Part shown: piece after piece, positions 26,718 to 34,013 of the stretch
Position numbering within the stretch: the stretch's first letter is position 1
Layout: every line of letters begins with the position of its first letter
Origin: an uncultured Collinsella sp.
Lineage (GTDB): Bacteria > Actinomycetota > Coriobacteriia > Coriobacteriales > Coriobacteriaceae
Reading direction: 5' to 3'
Assembly (NCBI GenBank): GCA_902478945.1
Contig: CABSMX010000003.1
Coordinates: forward strand, 1-45,140
Length of the DNA stretch: 45,140 bases
The notes under the pieces: generated by a model
Told to the model about the DNA's origin: nothing
The model's database searches: none
The model's input: the letters and a program-made list of their open reading frames with translations, nothing else
Program-made: the position numbers and the translations under genes

Positions 26718-27449
26718 ATGCTTACCAAACTCCTCTGCGAATTCGGCGCAACGGCCCTCATGATCATCTTTGGCGTGGGCGTGCACTGCGATACCGTGCT
26801 CAAGGGCACCAAGTATCAGGGCTCCGGCCATATGTTTGCCATCACCACTTGGTCTTTTGGCATCTCGGTCTGCCTGTTTGTCTTTGGCGGTGCCGTGTGC
26901 ATGAACCCCGCCATGGTGCTTGCCCAGTGCATCGTCGGCCTGGTGCCGTGGAGCAGCTGCATCCCCTTCATGATTGCCGATATGCTCGGCGGCTTTGTGG
27001 GTGCCGTAATCGCTTGGCTTATGTATGCCGATGAGTTCAAGGCTTCCGATGGTGTCGTCGATCCCATTGCCCAGCGCAACATCTTCTCGACCAACCCCAC
27101 CACCGAGGGTACGAACTATGCCCGTAACTTCTTCTGCGAGGCTATCTGCACCTTTGTGTTCATCAGCGCCATCCTTGCTGCTGCTAACCGTGCTGGCGAG
27201 AACGTTCTGATGCTCGCTATCTGCGTCGGTCTGATCGTTTGGGCTGTTGGCATGGGCATGGGCGGCATCACCGGCTTCGCCATGAACCAGGCTCGTGACC
27301 TTGGTCCTCGCATGGCCTATCAGGTGCTGCCGATCAAGAACAAGGCTGACAATAACTGGAAGTACGGCCTGCTCGTTCCTGGCATCGCTCCGTTTGCCGG
27401 TGCCGCTCTGGCCGCGCTGTTTGTGCACGGTTTCTTGGGCATGTTCTAG
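26718..27449 (+). CDS. Aquaporin/MIP-family channel, LarD-like, with NPA-NQA pore motifs
   Basis: A 243-residue protein with six hydrophobic helices and two half-helices. The first pore motif is N63-P64-A65 (VCMNPAMV). The second is N190-Q191-A192 in GFAMNQARDLGPR, where nearly all family members have NPA; the following RD is kept. The RDLGPR ending matches glyceroaquaporins. In Lactiplantibacillus a similar protein, LarD, lies in the lar operon and conducts lactic acid, so position directly after larA supports a lactate channel. The NQA change may alter selectivity, but that is inference. Start ATG 26718 has no strong ribosome site (AAGAAAGATAAGG upstream). Confidence 0.88.
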   Translation: MLTKLLCEFGATALMIIFGVGVHCDTVLKGTKYQGSGHMFAITTWSFGISVCLFVFGGAVCMNPAMVLAQCIVGLVPWSSCIPFMIADMLGGFVGAVIAWLMYADEFKASDGVVDPIAQRNIFSTNPTTEGTNYARNFFCEAICTFVFISAILAAANRAGENVLMLAICVGLIVWAVGMGMGGITGFAMNQARDLGPRMAYQVLPIKNKADNNWKYGLLVPGIAPFAGAALAALFVHGFLGMF

Positions 27450-27474
27450 TCCAAGACAATTGATATAACGCCCG

Positions 27475-27601
27475 GGTCCGGCATAGGTTAACTTTCCGCC
27501 GCGTCCTCGGACATGCAAGAAGCTCCCGCTGCGCACTTCGTGCGGCGGGAGCTTCTTGCGTCCTGCGGAGTGCGGCGGAAAGTTAACCTATGCCGGACCC
27601 T
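27475..27601. repeat. Nested palindromic element C (between larD-like gene and tetR)
   Basis: Outer arms 27475-27503 and 27573-27601 are perfect 29-base complements (including GGTTAACTTTCCGCCGC). The 12-base internal segments are GTCCTCGGACAT (27504-27515) and GTCCTGCGGAGT (27561-27572). Inner arms 27516-27530 and 27546-27560 are perfect over 15 bases, and the apex is CGCAC-TTC-GTGCG. It sits between two convergent transcription units and could terminate both, although no T-run is present. Confidence 0.9.
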
Positions 27602-27661
27602 GCGGGAATCCAGTTGCGTTCGAACAAGCAACCAACATATATATCTGAATTTGGATGTGGT

Positions 27662-27750
27662 GGGCACTTTGTTGTTAGGCGCTTTGAGGTGCGAGTGACA
27701 CTTTGGGATGCGTGGCGCCTTGGGGTGGGGCGGTGCTTTGGGATGAGAGG
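27662..27750. repeat. Imperfect ~17-base direct repeats
   Basis: About five degenerate units built on GCxCTTTGxGGTG follow one another (for example GCGCTTTGAGGTG, ACACTTTGGGATG, GCGCCTTGGGGTG, GGTGCTTTGGGATG). They lie between element C and the end of tetR. Together with element C they account for the 310-base gap 27450-27759. Confidence 0.45.
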
Positions 27751-27759
27751 CTTACTTAC

Positions 27760-28299
27760 TTAGTTGAAGAGGGGTTTTATGGCTGATAGGTAATCTTTTG
27801 CCACATCGGCCTTATCTGCTTGGAAGTTGTGCCAGGCCCACCATTGGACGGTGGCTACGAAGCTTGAGGCTATGTGGTGTAGTAGGAAGCTGCGGTCCAT
27901 GGTGCCGGCGGGGCCTGAGGGGTCGACGGGCACGGTTTCGGCTGCTCGTGACATGATGGTCTTGCGTAGGCAGTCGGCGAAGACGCGTGAGCCGGCGCCG
28001 GCTACCAGTGCCCGTACACCCTGCCGACGATTCCAGAGGTTGTTGAGGATATGCTCGACCTGTACGAGTGGGTCATCGAGGGGCGTACCGTCATTGTCGA
28101 GGGCATGGGTGCAGATATCGCGCACGAGTTCAGCGAGCAGGTCATCTTTGCTTTTGAAGAGGCCGTAGAACGTGGCCCGACCTACGTGGGCGCGATCGAT
28201 GATGTCGCCGACGGTGATCTTGCCGTAATCTTCCTCGCACAGGAGCTCGGAGAACGCCGCAACGATGGCGGCACGGCTTTTTGCCTTGCGGGCATCCAT
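27760..28299 (-). CDS. TetR-family transcriptional regulator (lar locus)
   Basis: A 179-residue regulator. The N-terminal helix-turn-helix (about residues 8-50) reads KITVGDIIDRAHVGRATFYGLFKSKDDL, a textbook TetR recognition region. The C-terminal ligand domain is short and family-level only. ATG 28299 starts two bases after the larC stop, so it is the last gene of larB-larC-tetR. A longer in-frame upstream start overlaps larC in another frame and is discounted. It probably controls the lar genes; the palindrome before larB is a candidate site. This is inferred from location. Confidence 0.88.
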   Translation of the reverse strand: MDARKAKSRAAIVAAFSELLCEEDYGKITVGDIIDRAHVGRATFYGLFKSKDDLLAELVRDICTHALDNDGTPLDDPLVQVEHILNNLWNRRQGVRALVAGAGSRVFADCLRKTIMSRAAETVPVDPSGPAGTMDRSFLLHHIASSFVATVQWWAWHNFQADKADVAKDYLSAIKPLFN

Positions 28300-28301
28300 G
28301 G

Positions 28302-29225
28302 CTATGCGTCCGCGTGAACGAGCAGGCAGCGGAGCGTGCCGGAGCAACCCTCGTAGGGGCGTTTGCCGGCGCCGTAGCCGACGGCTTCGATGCGGTAGCG
28401 TGAGGGCAGTTGATCGGACGTGCGCAGCGCGGTGACGATGGCGGCGCCCGTCGGCGTCACGAGCTCGCCGGCGACCGGTGCGGGTGTGAGGGCGATATTG
28501 CCTGCCTGACATAGGTTGACGACAGCGGGGACGGGAATGGGCATGAGGCCGTGGGCACAGCGGATGGTGCCGTGGCCCTCGGAGAGCGACTCGACGACAA
28601 TATCTTCGATGCCCAGGTCATCGAGGCAGATGGCGACAGAGCAGACGTCGACGATGGAGTCGACGGCGCCCACCTCGTGAAACAGGACGGTGTCGGGCGT
28701 TTTGCCGTGAGCCTTGGCCTCGGCATCAGCAAGTACGGAAAAAATGGCGAGGGCACGACGCTTGGCACCATCGCTTAGCTGTGAGCCGTCGATGATGGCG
28801 GTGACGTCAGCCAAAGAACGGTGGTGATGGTGGTGGGCGTGATGATGGTCCTCGTGGCCGTGGCCGTGGCCGTGGGCCTCATGGCCATGCTCGTGGCAGT
28901 GCTCGTGTTCGTGCTCGCCATGGTCATGATGGTGGTGCTCATGCTCGTGCGTGTGCTCGGTGGTTGCTTCGTTGCCGTAGAGCCAGGCCATATCGTGATC
29001 GTGGTTCTCGAGCTCCTCTGCAAGCTGGACGTCAAAGTCGCAGGCGTCGATGCCATGCTTGTTTGCACGCGTGACGGCGATCGTAAAGCCGTCGACCGGC
29101 AGCGTGGCGAGCTGTTCGCGCAGGTGTTCCTCGCTGGCGCCCAGGTCGAGCAGGGCCGCGACGGTCATATCGCCGCTGATGCCCGAGGTGCCGTCGATGA
29201 TAAGCGTGTGCTGATGGTTGGACAT
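28302..29225 (-). CDS. larC: LarC nickel insertion protein, lacking the C-terminal (LarC2) domain
   Basis: A 307-residue protein. ATG 29225 has AAGGAG upstream, giving MSNHQHTLIIDGTSGISGDM, the conserved LarC opening. LarC inserts nickel into the pincer nucleotide using CTP. Residues 91-135 form a His-rich stretch with 26 histidines in 45 residues, likely a nickel store. Conserved blocks VLFHEVGAVDSIVDV and TPTGAAIVTAL follow. The protein ends after GYGAGKRPYEGCSGTLRCLLVHADA, where full-length LarC continues for ~130 residues with a NIDD/MKKNRPG-type domain. Nothing of that domain appears in any frame before tetR begins two bases later. Lactiplantibacillus joins larC1 and larC2 by ribosomal frameshifting; no slippery site or larC2 is visible here. 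Function is uncertain unless larC2 lies elsewhere. Confidence 0.88.
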   Translation of the reverse strand: MSNHQHTLIIDGTSGISGDMTVAALLDLGASEEHLREQLATLPVDGFTIAVTRANKHGIDACDFDVQLAEELENHDHDMAWLYGNEATTEHTHEHEHHHHDHGEHEHEHCHEHGHEAHGHGHGHEDHHHAHHHHHRSLADVTAIIDGSQLSDGAKRRALAIFSVLADAEAKAHGKTPDTVLFHEVGAVDSIVDVCSVAICLDDLGIEDIVVESLSEGHGTIRCAHGLMPIPVPAVVNLCQAGNIALTPAPVAGELVTPTGAAIVTALRTSDQLPSRYRIEAVGYGAGKRPYEGCSGTLRCLLVHADA

Positions 29226-29235
29226 GGAATGCTCC

Positions 29236-30018
29236 TTAACGGGCGCGGGATGTGCCGGCGCCCAGATGATTGATAAGACTTGCCTGGTAGGCGGCACCAA
29301 AGCCGTTGTCGATATTGACGACCGAAACGCCGCTGGCGCAGGAGTTGAGCATGGCGAGTAGCGCGGCTACGCCACCAAAACTCGCGCCGTATCCCACGCT
29401 GGTGGGAACGGCGATGACCGGACAGCTCACCAGGCCGCCGATAACGCTCGCCAGCGCGCCTTCCATGCCGGCAATGGCGATGACCACCTGAGCCTGGGCA
29501 AGCTCCTCGGCATGTGCGAGCAGGCGGTGCAGGCCGGCGACACCTACGTCGTAGAGGCGGTCGACCTCGTTGCCGTAGAACTCGGCCGTCAACGCGGCTT
29601 CCTCGGCGACGGGCAGGTCGCTCGTGCCGGCGCAGGCGACGACGATGCGTCCGTTGCCGGTAGGGGAGGGCTTGCCGCCCACGAGGGCAAGCTGTGTGTC
29701 TGGGACATATCCCAAGTCGATGCAGTTGCCGAGGAGCTCCGAGATGCGGTCTGCTTTTTCGGCGTCCAGGCGCGTGACCAGGATGCGCTCCTGGCCGGCA
29801 GCGCGCAGTGCTTCGATAATGGCGGCAATCTGCTCGGCGGTTTTACCGGCACCGTAGACAACCTCGCCGGCTCCCTGGCGAACCCCGCGCGAAAGATCGA
29901 GCTGCGCAAAGCCCAAATCGGCGGTTGGAGCCGTCTGCATGCGCGTGAGGGCGACAGCCGGGGTGACTGCTCCGCCGGCAACATCGCTCAACAATTGCTC
30001 AAGATCTCGCTTATCCAT
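29236..30018 (-). CDS. larB: LarB, nickel-pincer cofactor biosynthesis carboxylase/hydrolase
   Basis: A 260-residue cytosolic enzyme related to PurE. LarB carboxylates the pyridine ring of nicotinic acid adenine dinucleotide and cleaves the dinucleotide, the first step of cofactor synthesis. Supporting motifs are VVYGAGKTAEQI, CAGTSDLPVAEEAALTA and GMEGALASVIGGLV near the C-terminus. ATG 30018 is preceded by AAGGGA; an upstream in-frame ATG at 30051 is less likely. It heads larB-larC-tetR with a 10-base gap to larC. A palindrome 45-78 bases upstream is a likely operator. Confidence 0.93.
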   Translation of the reverse strand: MDKRDLEQLLSDVAGGAVTPAVALTRMQTAPTADLGFAQLDLSRGVRQGAGEVVYGAGKTAEQIAAIIEALRAAGQERILVTRLDAEKADRISELLGNCIDLGYVPDTQLALVGGKPSPTGNGRIVVACAGTSDLPVAEEAALTAEFYGNEVDRLYDVGVAGLHRLLAHAEELAQAQVVIAIAGMEGALASVIGGLVSCPVIAVPTSVGYGASFGGVAALLAMLNSCASGVSVVNIDNGFGAAYQASLINHLGAGTSRAR

Positions 30019-30062
30019 ATATGTTCCCTTCGACGGCGCAAAGTCTAGCACTCAAAGGGTAT

Positions 30063-30096
30063 GTTTCCGAACACTAAGACAAAATTGTTCGGAAAC
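30063..30096 (-). promoter_or_regulatory. Palindromic operator candidate upstream of larB
   Basis: GTTTCCGAACA (30063-30073) and TGTTCGGAAAC (30086-30096) are perfect 11-base complements 12 bases apart. On the minus strand a TATAGT box overlaps its upstream edge, so a bound protein would block the larB promoter. The TetR encoded at the end of the operon is the obvious candidate. Confidence 0.6.
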
Positions 30097-30132
30097 TATA
30101 GGACAGACTGATTCAATTGTTAGACGGATCGG

Positions 30133-30768
30133 CTAGTCACGCAGGATGATGTCCATGGCGAGCATCAGGTTGCGCTCGTCGATGGCAAACGAGGCGGCCT
30201 CGCGCGTCTTGGGCTTGGCGCAAAACGCGATGCCCGTGCCCGCGGCCTGAATCATGGGGATGTCGTTGGCGCCGTCGCCGATCGCGACGGTGTGGGCCAT
30301 GTCGACACCGCACTCAACCGCCCAATCCAGCAGCTGGATGAGCTTGGACTCCTTGGTCACGATGTCTGCCGCCAGCTTACCGGTGAGCTTGCCGTCCACG
30401 ACCTCCAGGCGGTTAGCGAGGCAAAAGTCGATGCCCGCGGCGGCCACGATCTTGTCGGCGACCTCGTGAAAGCCGCCGCTTACCACGCCGACCTTCCAGC
30501 CCTTGCTGTGTGCCGAGCGCACAAGCTCCAGCGCGCCGGGGGTAAACGTCACGCGCTCAAAGGTGCGCTCGAATACGCTCTCATCCAAGCCGGCAAGCAG
30601 CCCCACGCGTTCCTCGAGCGCCTGCTTAAAGTCGAGCTCGCCGCGCATGGCGCGCTCGGTGATCTGCGCTACCTGCTCGCCCACGCCGGCCTCCTCGCCC
30701 AACAGGTCGATGACCTCCTGGTTGATGAGCGTGGAGTCGATATCCATAACGATGAGGCGTGCAGTCAT
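30133..30768 (-). CDS. serB: Phosphoserine phosphatase
   Basis: A 211-residue HAD-superfamily phosphatase that makes serine from phosphoserine. The start is ATG 30768 (GAAAGG upstream). Motif I is MDIDSTLI (DxD with D9 and D11), motif II VVSGGF, and the lysine and motif III KESK...GDGANDIPMI. There is no N-terminal ACT domain, as in many Gram-positive forms. It is divergent from aspS. It lies upstream of larB on the same strand with a promoter-sized gap. Confidence 0.92.
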   Translation of the reverse strand: MTARLIVMDIDSTLINQEVIDLLGEEAGVGEQVAQITERAMRGELDFKQALEERVGLLAGLDESVFERTFERVTFTPGALELVRSAHSKGWKVGVVSGGFHEVADKIVAAAGIDFCLANRLEVVDGKLTGKLAADIVTKESKLIQLLDWAVECGVDMAHTVAIGDGANDIPMIQAAGTGIAFCAKPKTREAASFAIDERNLMLAMDIILRD

Positions 30769-30928
30769 GGCGGGCCTTTCCGAGTGCAGTTGTATTGGGG
30801 CACATTGTCGCACGCCGCGCGCCTGAGCGACGGCCAGGCTGCGTCAAATGTTTCGTCTCCGTCAAGTCTTTGGGCAAGAGCTACTTTTTCGCGGCACATC
30901 GACGCGGGTGCGATAAGATAGAACGCCA

Positions 30929-30960
30929 TGCCCGGCTGCGCGGTTTACGCAGGCTGGGCA
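30929..30960 (+). promoter_or_regulatory. Hairpin in the aspS leader
   Basis: TGCCC-GG-CTGCG and CGCAG-GCT-GGGCA pair with a small internal loop. It lies 65 bases before aspS and downstream of a GATAAGAT box that may be the -10. There is no T-box sequence. Confidence 0.35.
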
Positions 30961-31024
30961 AATCTGTACGACGCCGCCCGGAACGACACGGGGCGGCACA
31001 GATCCATAAAGGAGGATCACTGGT

Positions 31025-32812
31025 ATGAGCCAGACCCGTCCCATCGATGAGCATTCCATGCACACCCGTACCTGCGGCGAGCTTCGCTTCGAGAACGTGG
31101 GCGAAGAGGTCACCCTCACCGGTTGGGTGAGCCGTCGCCGCGACCACGGCGGCCTTATCTTCTGTGACCTTCGCGACCGCGAGGGCATCACGCAGCTCAC
31201 CTTCGACCCCGAGCACTCCGACGGCGATGCCTTTAAGATCGCCGAGACCATGCGTCCCGAGTGGCCCATCAAGATTCACGGCGTCGTGCGCGCCCGTGGC
31301 GAGGAGACCACCAACACCAAACTCGCGACCGGCGAAATCGAGGTCCTGACCGACCACGCCGAGGTACTCAATACGTCCGTTACCCCGCCGTTCCAGATCG
31401 AGGACGGCATCGAGACCAGTGAGGACACCCGCCTGCGCTATCGCTATCTGGACCTCCGTCGTCCCGAGATGATGGCCAACCTCAAGCTGCGCTCCGACTT
31501 CACCTTTGCCATTCGCGAGGCGCTGCACAACCGTGAGTTCATGGAGGTCGAGACGCCCTCCCTGTTCAAGTCCACGCCCGAGGGCGCCCGCGACTTCATC
31601 GTCCCCAGCCGCATCCAGCCGGGTAACTTCTACGCCCTGCCGCAGTCCCCGCAGCTCCTGAAGCAGCTGCTCATGGTCGGTGGCGTCGAGCGCTACTACC
31701 AGGTTGCCAAGTGCTTCCGCGACGAGGACCTGCGCGCCGACCGTCAGCCCGAGTTCACCCAGGTCGATATCGAGATGTCCTTCGTGGACCAGAACGACGT
31801 CATGAGCGCGCTCGAAGAAGTCCTGGCCGATGCCTTCGGCCGCATGGGCGTCGAGATGCCCACGCCGCTGCGTCGCATGAACTACTGGGAGGCCATGGAC
31901 ACCTATGGCTCCGACAAGCCCGATACCCGCTATGGCATGCACCTGGTCGACCTGACCGACATCTTTGCCAACTCCAAGTTCAAGGTCTTTGCGACTGCCG
32001 CAAACGAGGAGGGCTCTGTCGTCAAGGCCATCAACGCCAAGGGCGCCGGTGCCTGGGCACGTGCCAAGATCGATAAGCTCGCCGGCGTGGCCTCCACGTT
32101 TGGCGCCAAGGGTCTGGCCTGGATCGCCTTCCGCGAGGACGGCTCCATCAACAGCCCCATCGTCAAGTTCTTCTCGGACGAGGAGATGGCGGCTCTGCGC
32201 GAGCGCATGGACGTCGAGCCCGGCGACCTCGTGATGTTCGCCGCCGGTCCGCGCCTGCTCTCTGACGAGATCCTGGGCGGCATGCGTTCCCACATGGCCA
32301 ACGCACTCGAGATCAAGCGCGAGGGCCACGACTTCCTGTGGGTCGTCAACTTCCCGCTGTTCCACTGGGATGAGGACCGCAAGGCTTACGCTGCCGAGCA
32401 CCAGCCCTTCACCCTGCCGACCGAGACCGACATCGCCAGGATCGAGGCCGACCCGTTGGCAGCCGGTTCCTGCACTTACGACTTTGTCATGGACGGCTTT
32501 GAGGCTGGCGGCGGCGGTATGCGTATCCACAACGCCGAGATGCAGATGTCCATGCTCAAGCTCCTGGGCTTTACCGAGGAGCGCGCCGAGTCGCAGTTCG
32601 GCTTCCTCATGGAGGCCCTCAAGTTTGGTGCGCCCCCGATGGGCGGTTTCGCTTTGGGCCTGGACCGCGTGTGCATGCTGCTCACCGGCTCCGACTCCAT
32701 CCGCGACGTCATGGCGTTCCCCAAGACGGCCAGCGGCTCCGACCTCATGTCGGGTGCTCCGAGTGCCGTTTCCGGCGCCCAGCTCAAGGACGTCAGCCTG
32801 CGCCTGATGTAG
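31025..32812 (+). CDS. aspS: Aspartate-tRNA ligase
   Basis: A 595-residue bacterial-type class II synthetase. It has an N-terminal OB-fold anticodon-binding domain (VTLTGWVSRRRDHGGLIFCDLRD), class II motif 2 CFRDEDLRADRQPEFTQ, the GAD insertion domain in the middle and motif 3 GFALGLDRVCMLLTG. It ends close to ASGSDLMSGAPSAV. ATG 31025 has AAAGGAGG 11 bases upstream; a second in-frame ATG at 31058 is possible. Bacterial AspRS enzymes of this type may be specific for Asp or also make Asp-tRNA-Asn when gatCAB is present; the window does not show which. Confidence 0.96.
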   Translation: MSQTRPIDEHSMHTRTCGELRFENVGEEVTLTGWVSRRRDHGGLIFCDLRDREGITQLTFDPEHSDGDAFKIAETMRPEWPIKIHGVVRARGEETTNTKLATGEIEVLTDHAEVLNTSVTPPFQIEDGIETSEDTRLRYRYLDLRRPEMMANLKLRSDFTFAIREALHNREFMEVETPSLFKSTPEGARDFIVPSRIQPGNFYALPQSPQLLKQLLMVGGVERYYQVAKCFRDEDLRADRQPEFTQVDIEMSFVDQNDVMSALEEVLADAFGRMGVEMPTPLRRMNYWEAMDTYGSDKPDTRYGMHLVDLTDIFANSKFKVFATAANEEGSVVKAINAKGAGAWARAKIDKLAGVASTFGAKGLAWIAFREDGSINSPIVKFFSDEEMAALRERMDVEPGDLVMFAAGPRLLSDEILGGMRSHMANALEIKREGHDFLWVVNFPLFHWDEDRKAYAAEHQPFTLPTETDIARIEADPLAAGSCTYDFVMDGFEAGGGGMRIHNAEMQMSMLKLLGFTEERAESQFGFLMEALKFGAPPMGGFALGLDRVCMLLTGSDSIRDVMAFPKTASGSDLMSGAPSAVSGAQLKDVSLRLM

Positions 32813-32837
32813 GCGAGCGGCTACCTATTGCTTGCAA

Positions 32838-32870
32838 CGAGGGAAGGACGTGTGCCTTCCCTCGTTTTTT
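32838..32870 (+). terminator. Intrinsic terminator after aspS
   Basis: CGAGGGAAGG (32838-32847) pairs perfectly with CCTTCCCTCG (32855-32864), followed by six T. Confidence 0.95.
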
Positions 32871-33044
32871 GTGCGCGGGCGTTGCGAGGGCATGGGGTGA
32901 CCGGACGTGACGGAAACTGTGTCCCATCGTTGACGCTCGAAGTGGGATGCGGTTTCCATCCCGCCCTCAACAAGCATCTAACGGTACAATAACTACCACG
33001 TGGCTGGGTTTGCCGGCCGAATGTGCGATGCCGTGGGAGGGGAT

Positions 33045-33293
33045 ATGGTCGAGTTTACAAAGACGATTAAAGATCCGTTGGGACTGCATGCCCGCCCGGT
33101 TGCGCTGCTCTACGACATCATTGCCAAGCACCGTAGCGACGTGTCGGTCAGCATCGGCGACCGCCATACCGACGGCCGCGATGTGATGGGGCTCATGGCT
33201 CTTTACGGCGAGTTCGGCGAGGATATTGTGTTCCGCGTTTCGGGCGTGGATGAGGCCTCGTGCGTCACGTCGATCAGAAACCTCTCGCTCTAA
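33045..33293 (+). CDS. HPr-family phosphocarrier protein with Asp at position 46
   Basis: An 82-residue HPr-like protein. ATG 33045 follows GGGAGGGG. The phosphorylation site is present: GLHARPVA places H15 exactly as in canonical HPr. The regulatory site normally reads K-S46-I-M-G; here it is R45-D46-V-M-G-L-M. Serine 46, the target of HPr kinase in Gram-positive catabolite repression, is therefore replaced by a residue that mimics its phosphorylated form. It stands alone, without ptsI or hprK nearby. It may serve the sugar phosphotransferase system or be a regulatory paralogue. Confidence 0.88.
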   Translation: MVEFTKTIKDPLGLHARPVALLYDIIAKHRSDVSVSIGDRHTDGRDVMGLMALYGEFGEDIVFRVSGVDEASCVTSIRNLSL

Positions 33294-33310
33294 AGCGCAA
33301 CAATGTGACG

Positions 33311-33328
33311 AAGGGACAGTCCCTTTTT
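33311..33328 (+). terminator. Short GGGACAGTCCC terminator-like element
   Basis: AAGGG and CCCTT flank ACAGT, then TTTTT, 18 bases after the HPr stop. A similar TGTCCCTTTTT string occurs near 36547. Confidence 0.55.
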
Positions 33329-33382
33329 CATATCTGTTTCGTATGGGAAACTTTTTCGAAAACTGAATAGGGACCCTTTCCA

Positions 33383-33436
33383 AAAAGTTAACCACGTGCT
33401 AGTTTACTGTAGCGAACATAGACGTGGTTAACTTTT
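33383..33436. repeat. Inverted repeat upstream of the feo operon
   Basis: AAAAGTTAACCACGT (33383-33397) and its perfect complement (33422-33436) flank a 24-base loop that itself contains GCTA...TAGC. The right arm plus flank (GTGGTTAACTTTTGCTGCG) resembles the arm of element C (GGTTAACTTTCCGCCGC). It may be a further palindromic element, or an operator for the feo genes 44 bases downstream. Confidence 0.6.
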
Positions 33437-33479
33437 GCTGCGTCGATGTTGAGGACGAACTGACGTTAGGAGCACACTC

Positions 33480-33722
33480 ATGTCTTGCGGACCGCAGATG
33501 CCGGCCATGCCGCTTTCGATGGTGAAAGCGGGCGAAACCGTGCACGTGTCTCGTGTAAAGGGCAATGAGGACATGAAGCACCACCTCAAGGACCTCGGCT
33601 TTGTCGAAGGCAGTGAGGTTCACGTGGTGAGCTCGAGTGGCGCCAATATCATCGTCACCGTGCTCGGCGCGCGCTTTGGCATTGATACCAAGGTCGCCAT
33701 GCACATCATGACTGTCGGTTAG
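33480..33722 (+). CDS. feoA: FeoA family protein (first copy)
   Basis: An 80-residue SH3-like FeoA protein, a small cytosolic partner of the FeoB iron(II) transporter. ATG 33480 follows TAGGAG. The fold signature is HHLKDLGFVEGSEVHVV followed by GANIIVTVLGARFGIDTKVAMHIMTV. The N-terminal MSCGPQMPAMPLS is longer than usual and includes a cysteine. It is first in feoA-feoA-feoB. Confidence 0.88.
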   Translation: MSCGPQMPAMPLSMVKAGETVHVSRVKGNEDMKHHLKDLGFVEGSEVHVVSSSGANIIVTVLGARFGIDTKVAMHIMTVG

Positions 33723-33761
33723 TTCGCAGCATTCCATAAAAGCTGAAAGGGGGAAAAGAAT

Positions 33762-33983
33762 ATGAAGACGTTGGGTGACGTTAAGGTGGGCGAGAGCTCT
33801 ACCATTGTCAAACTTCACGGCGAGGGCGCACTTCGCCGTCACCTTATGGACCTGGGGCTCATCAAGGGCACTTCGTTCAAGGTCGTAAAGGTTGCACCGC
33901 TCGGAGATCCGGTCGAGATCAACGTGCGCGGCTACGAGCTCTCCATCCGCAAGGAGGAGGCTGCCGTCGTCGAGGTCCAGTAA
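33762..33983 (+). CDS. feoA: FeoA family protein (second copy)
   Basis: A 73-residue second FeoA, 39 bases after the first. It has LRRHLMDLGLIKGTSFKVVKVAPLGDPVEINVRGYELSIRKEEAAVVEV, a complete FeoA domain, close to the canonical length. AAAGGGGG lies upstream. Two distinct FeoA proteins followed by FeoB is a known arrangement in some anaerobes. Confidence 0.92.
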   Translation: MKTLGDVKVGESSTIVKLHGEGALRRHLMDLGLIKGTSFKVVKVAPLGDPVEINVRGYELSIRKEEAAVVEVQ

Positions 33984-34013
33984 GGGCCGGCGGCACATAT
34001 TTCTGCAGATAAA

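Noticed and set aside
28302..28460. Programmed frameshift into a hidden larC2
   Set aside because: No slippery heptamer near the larC stop, and no frame before or within tetR resembles the LarC2 domain.
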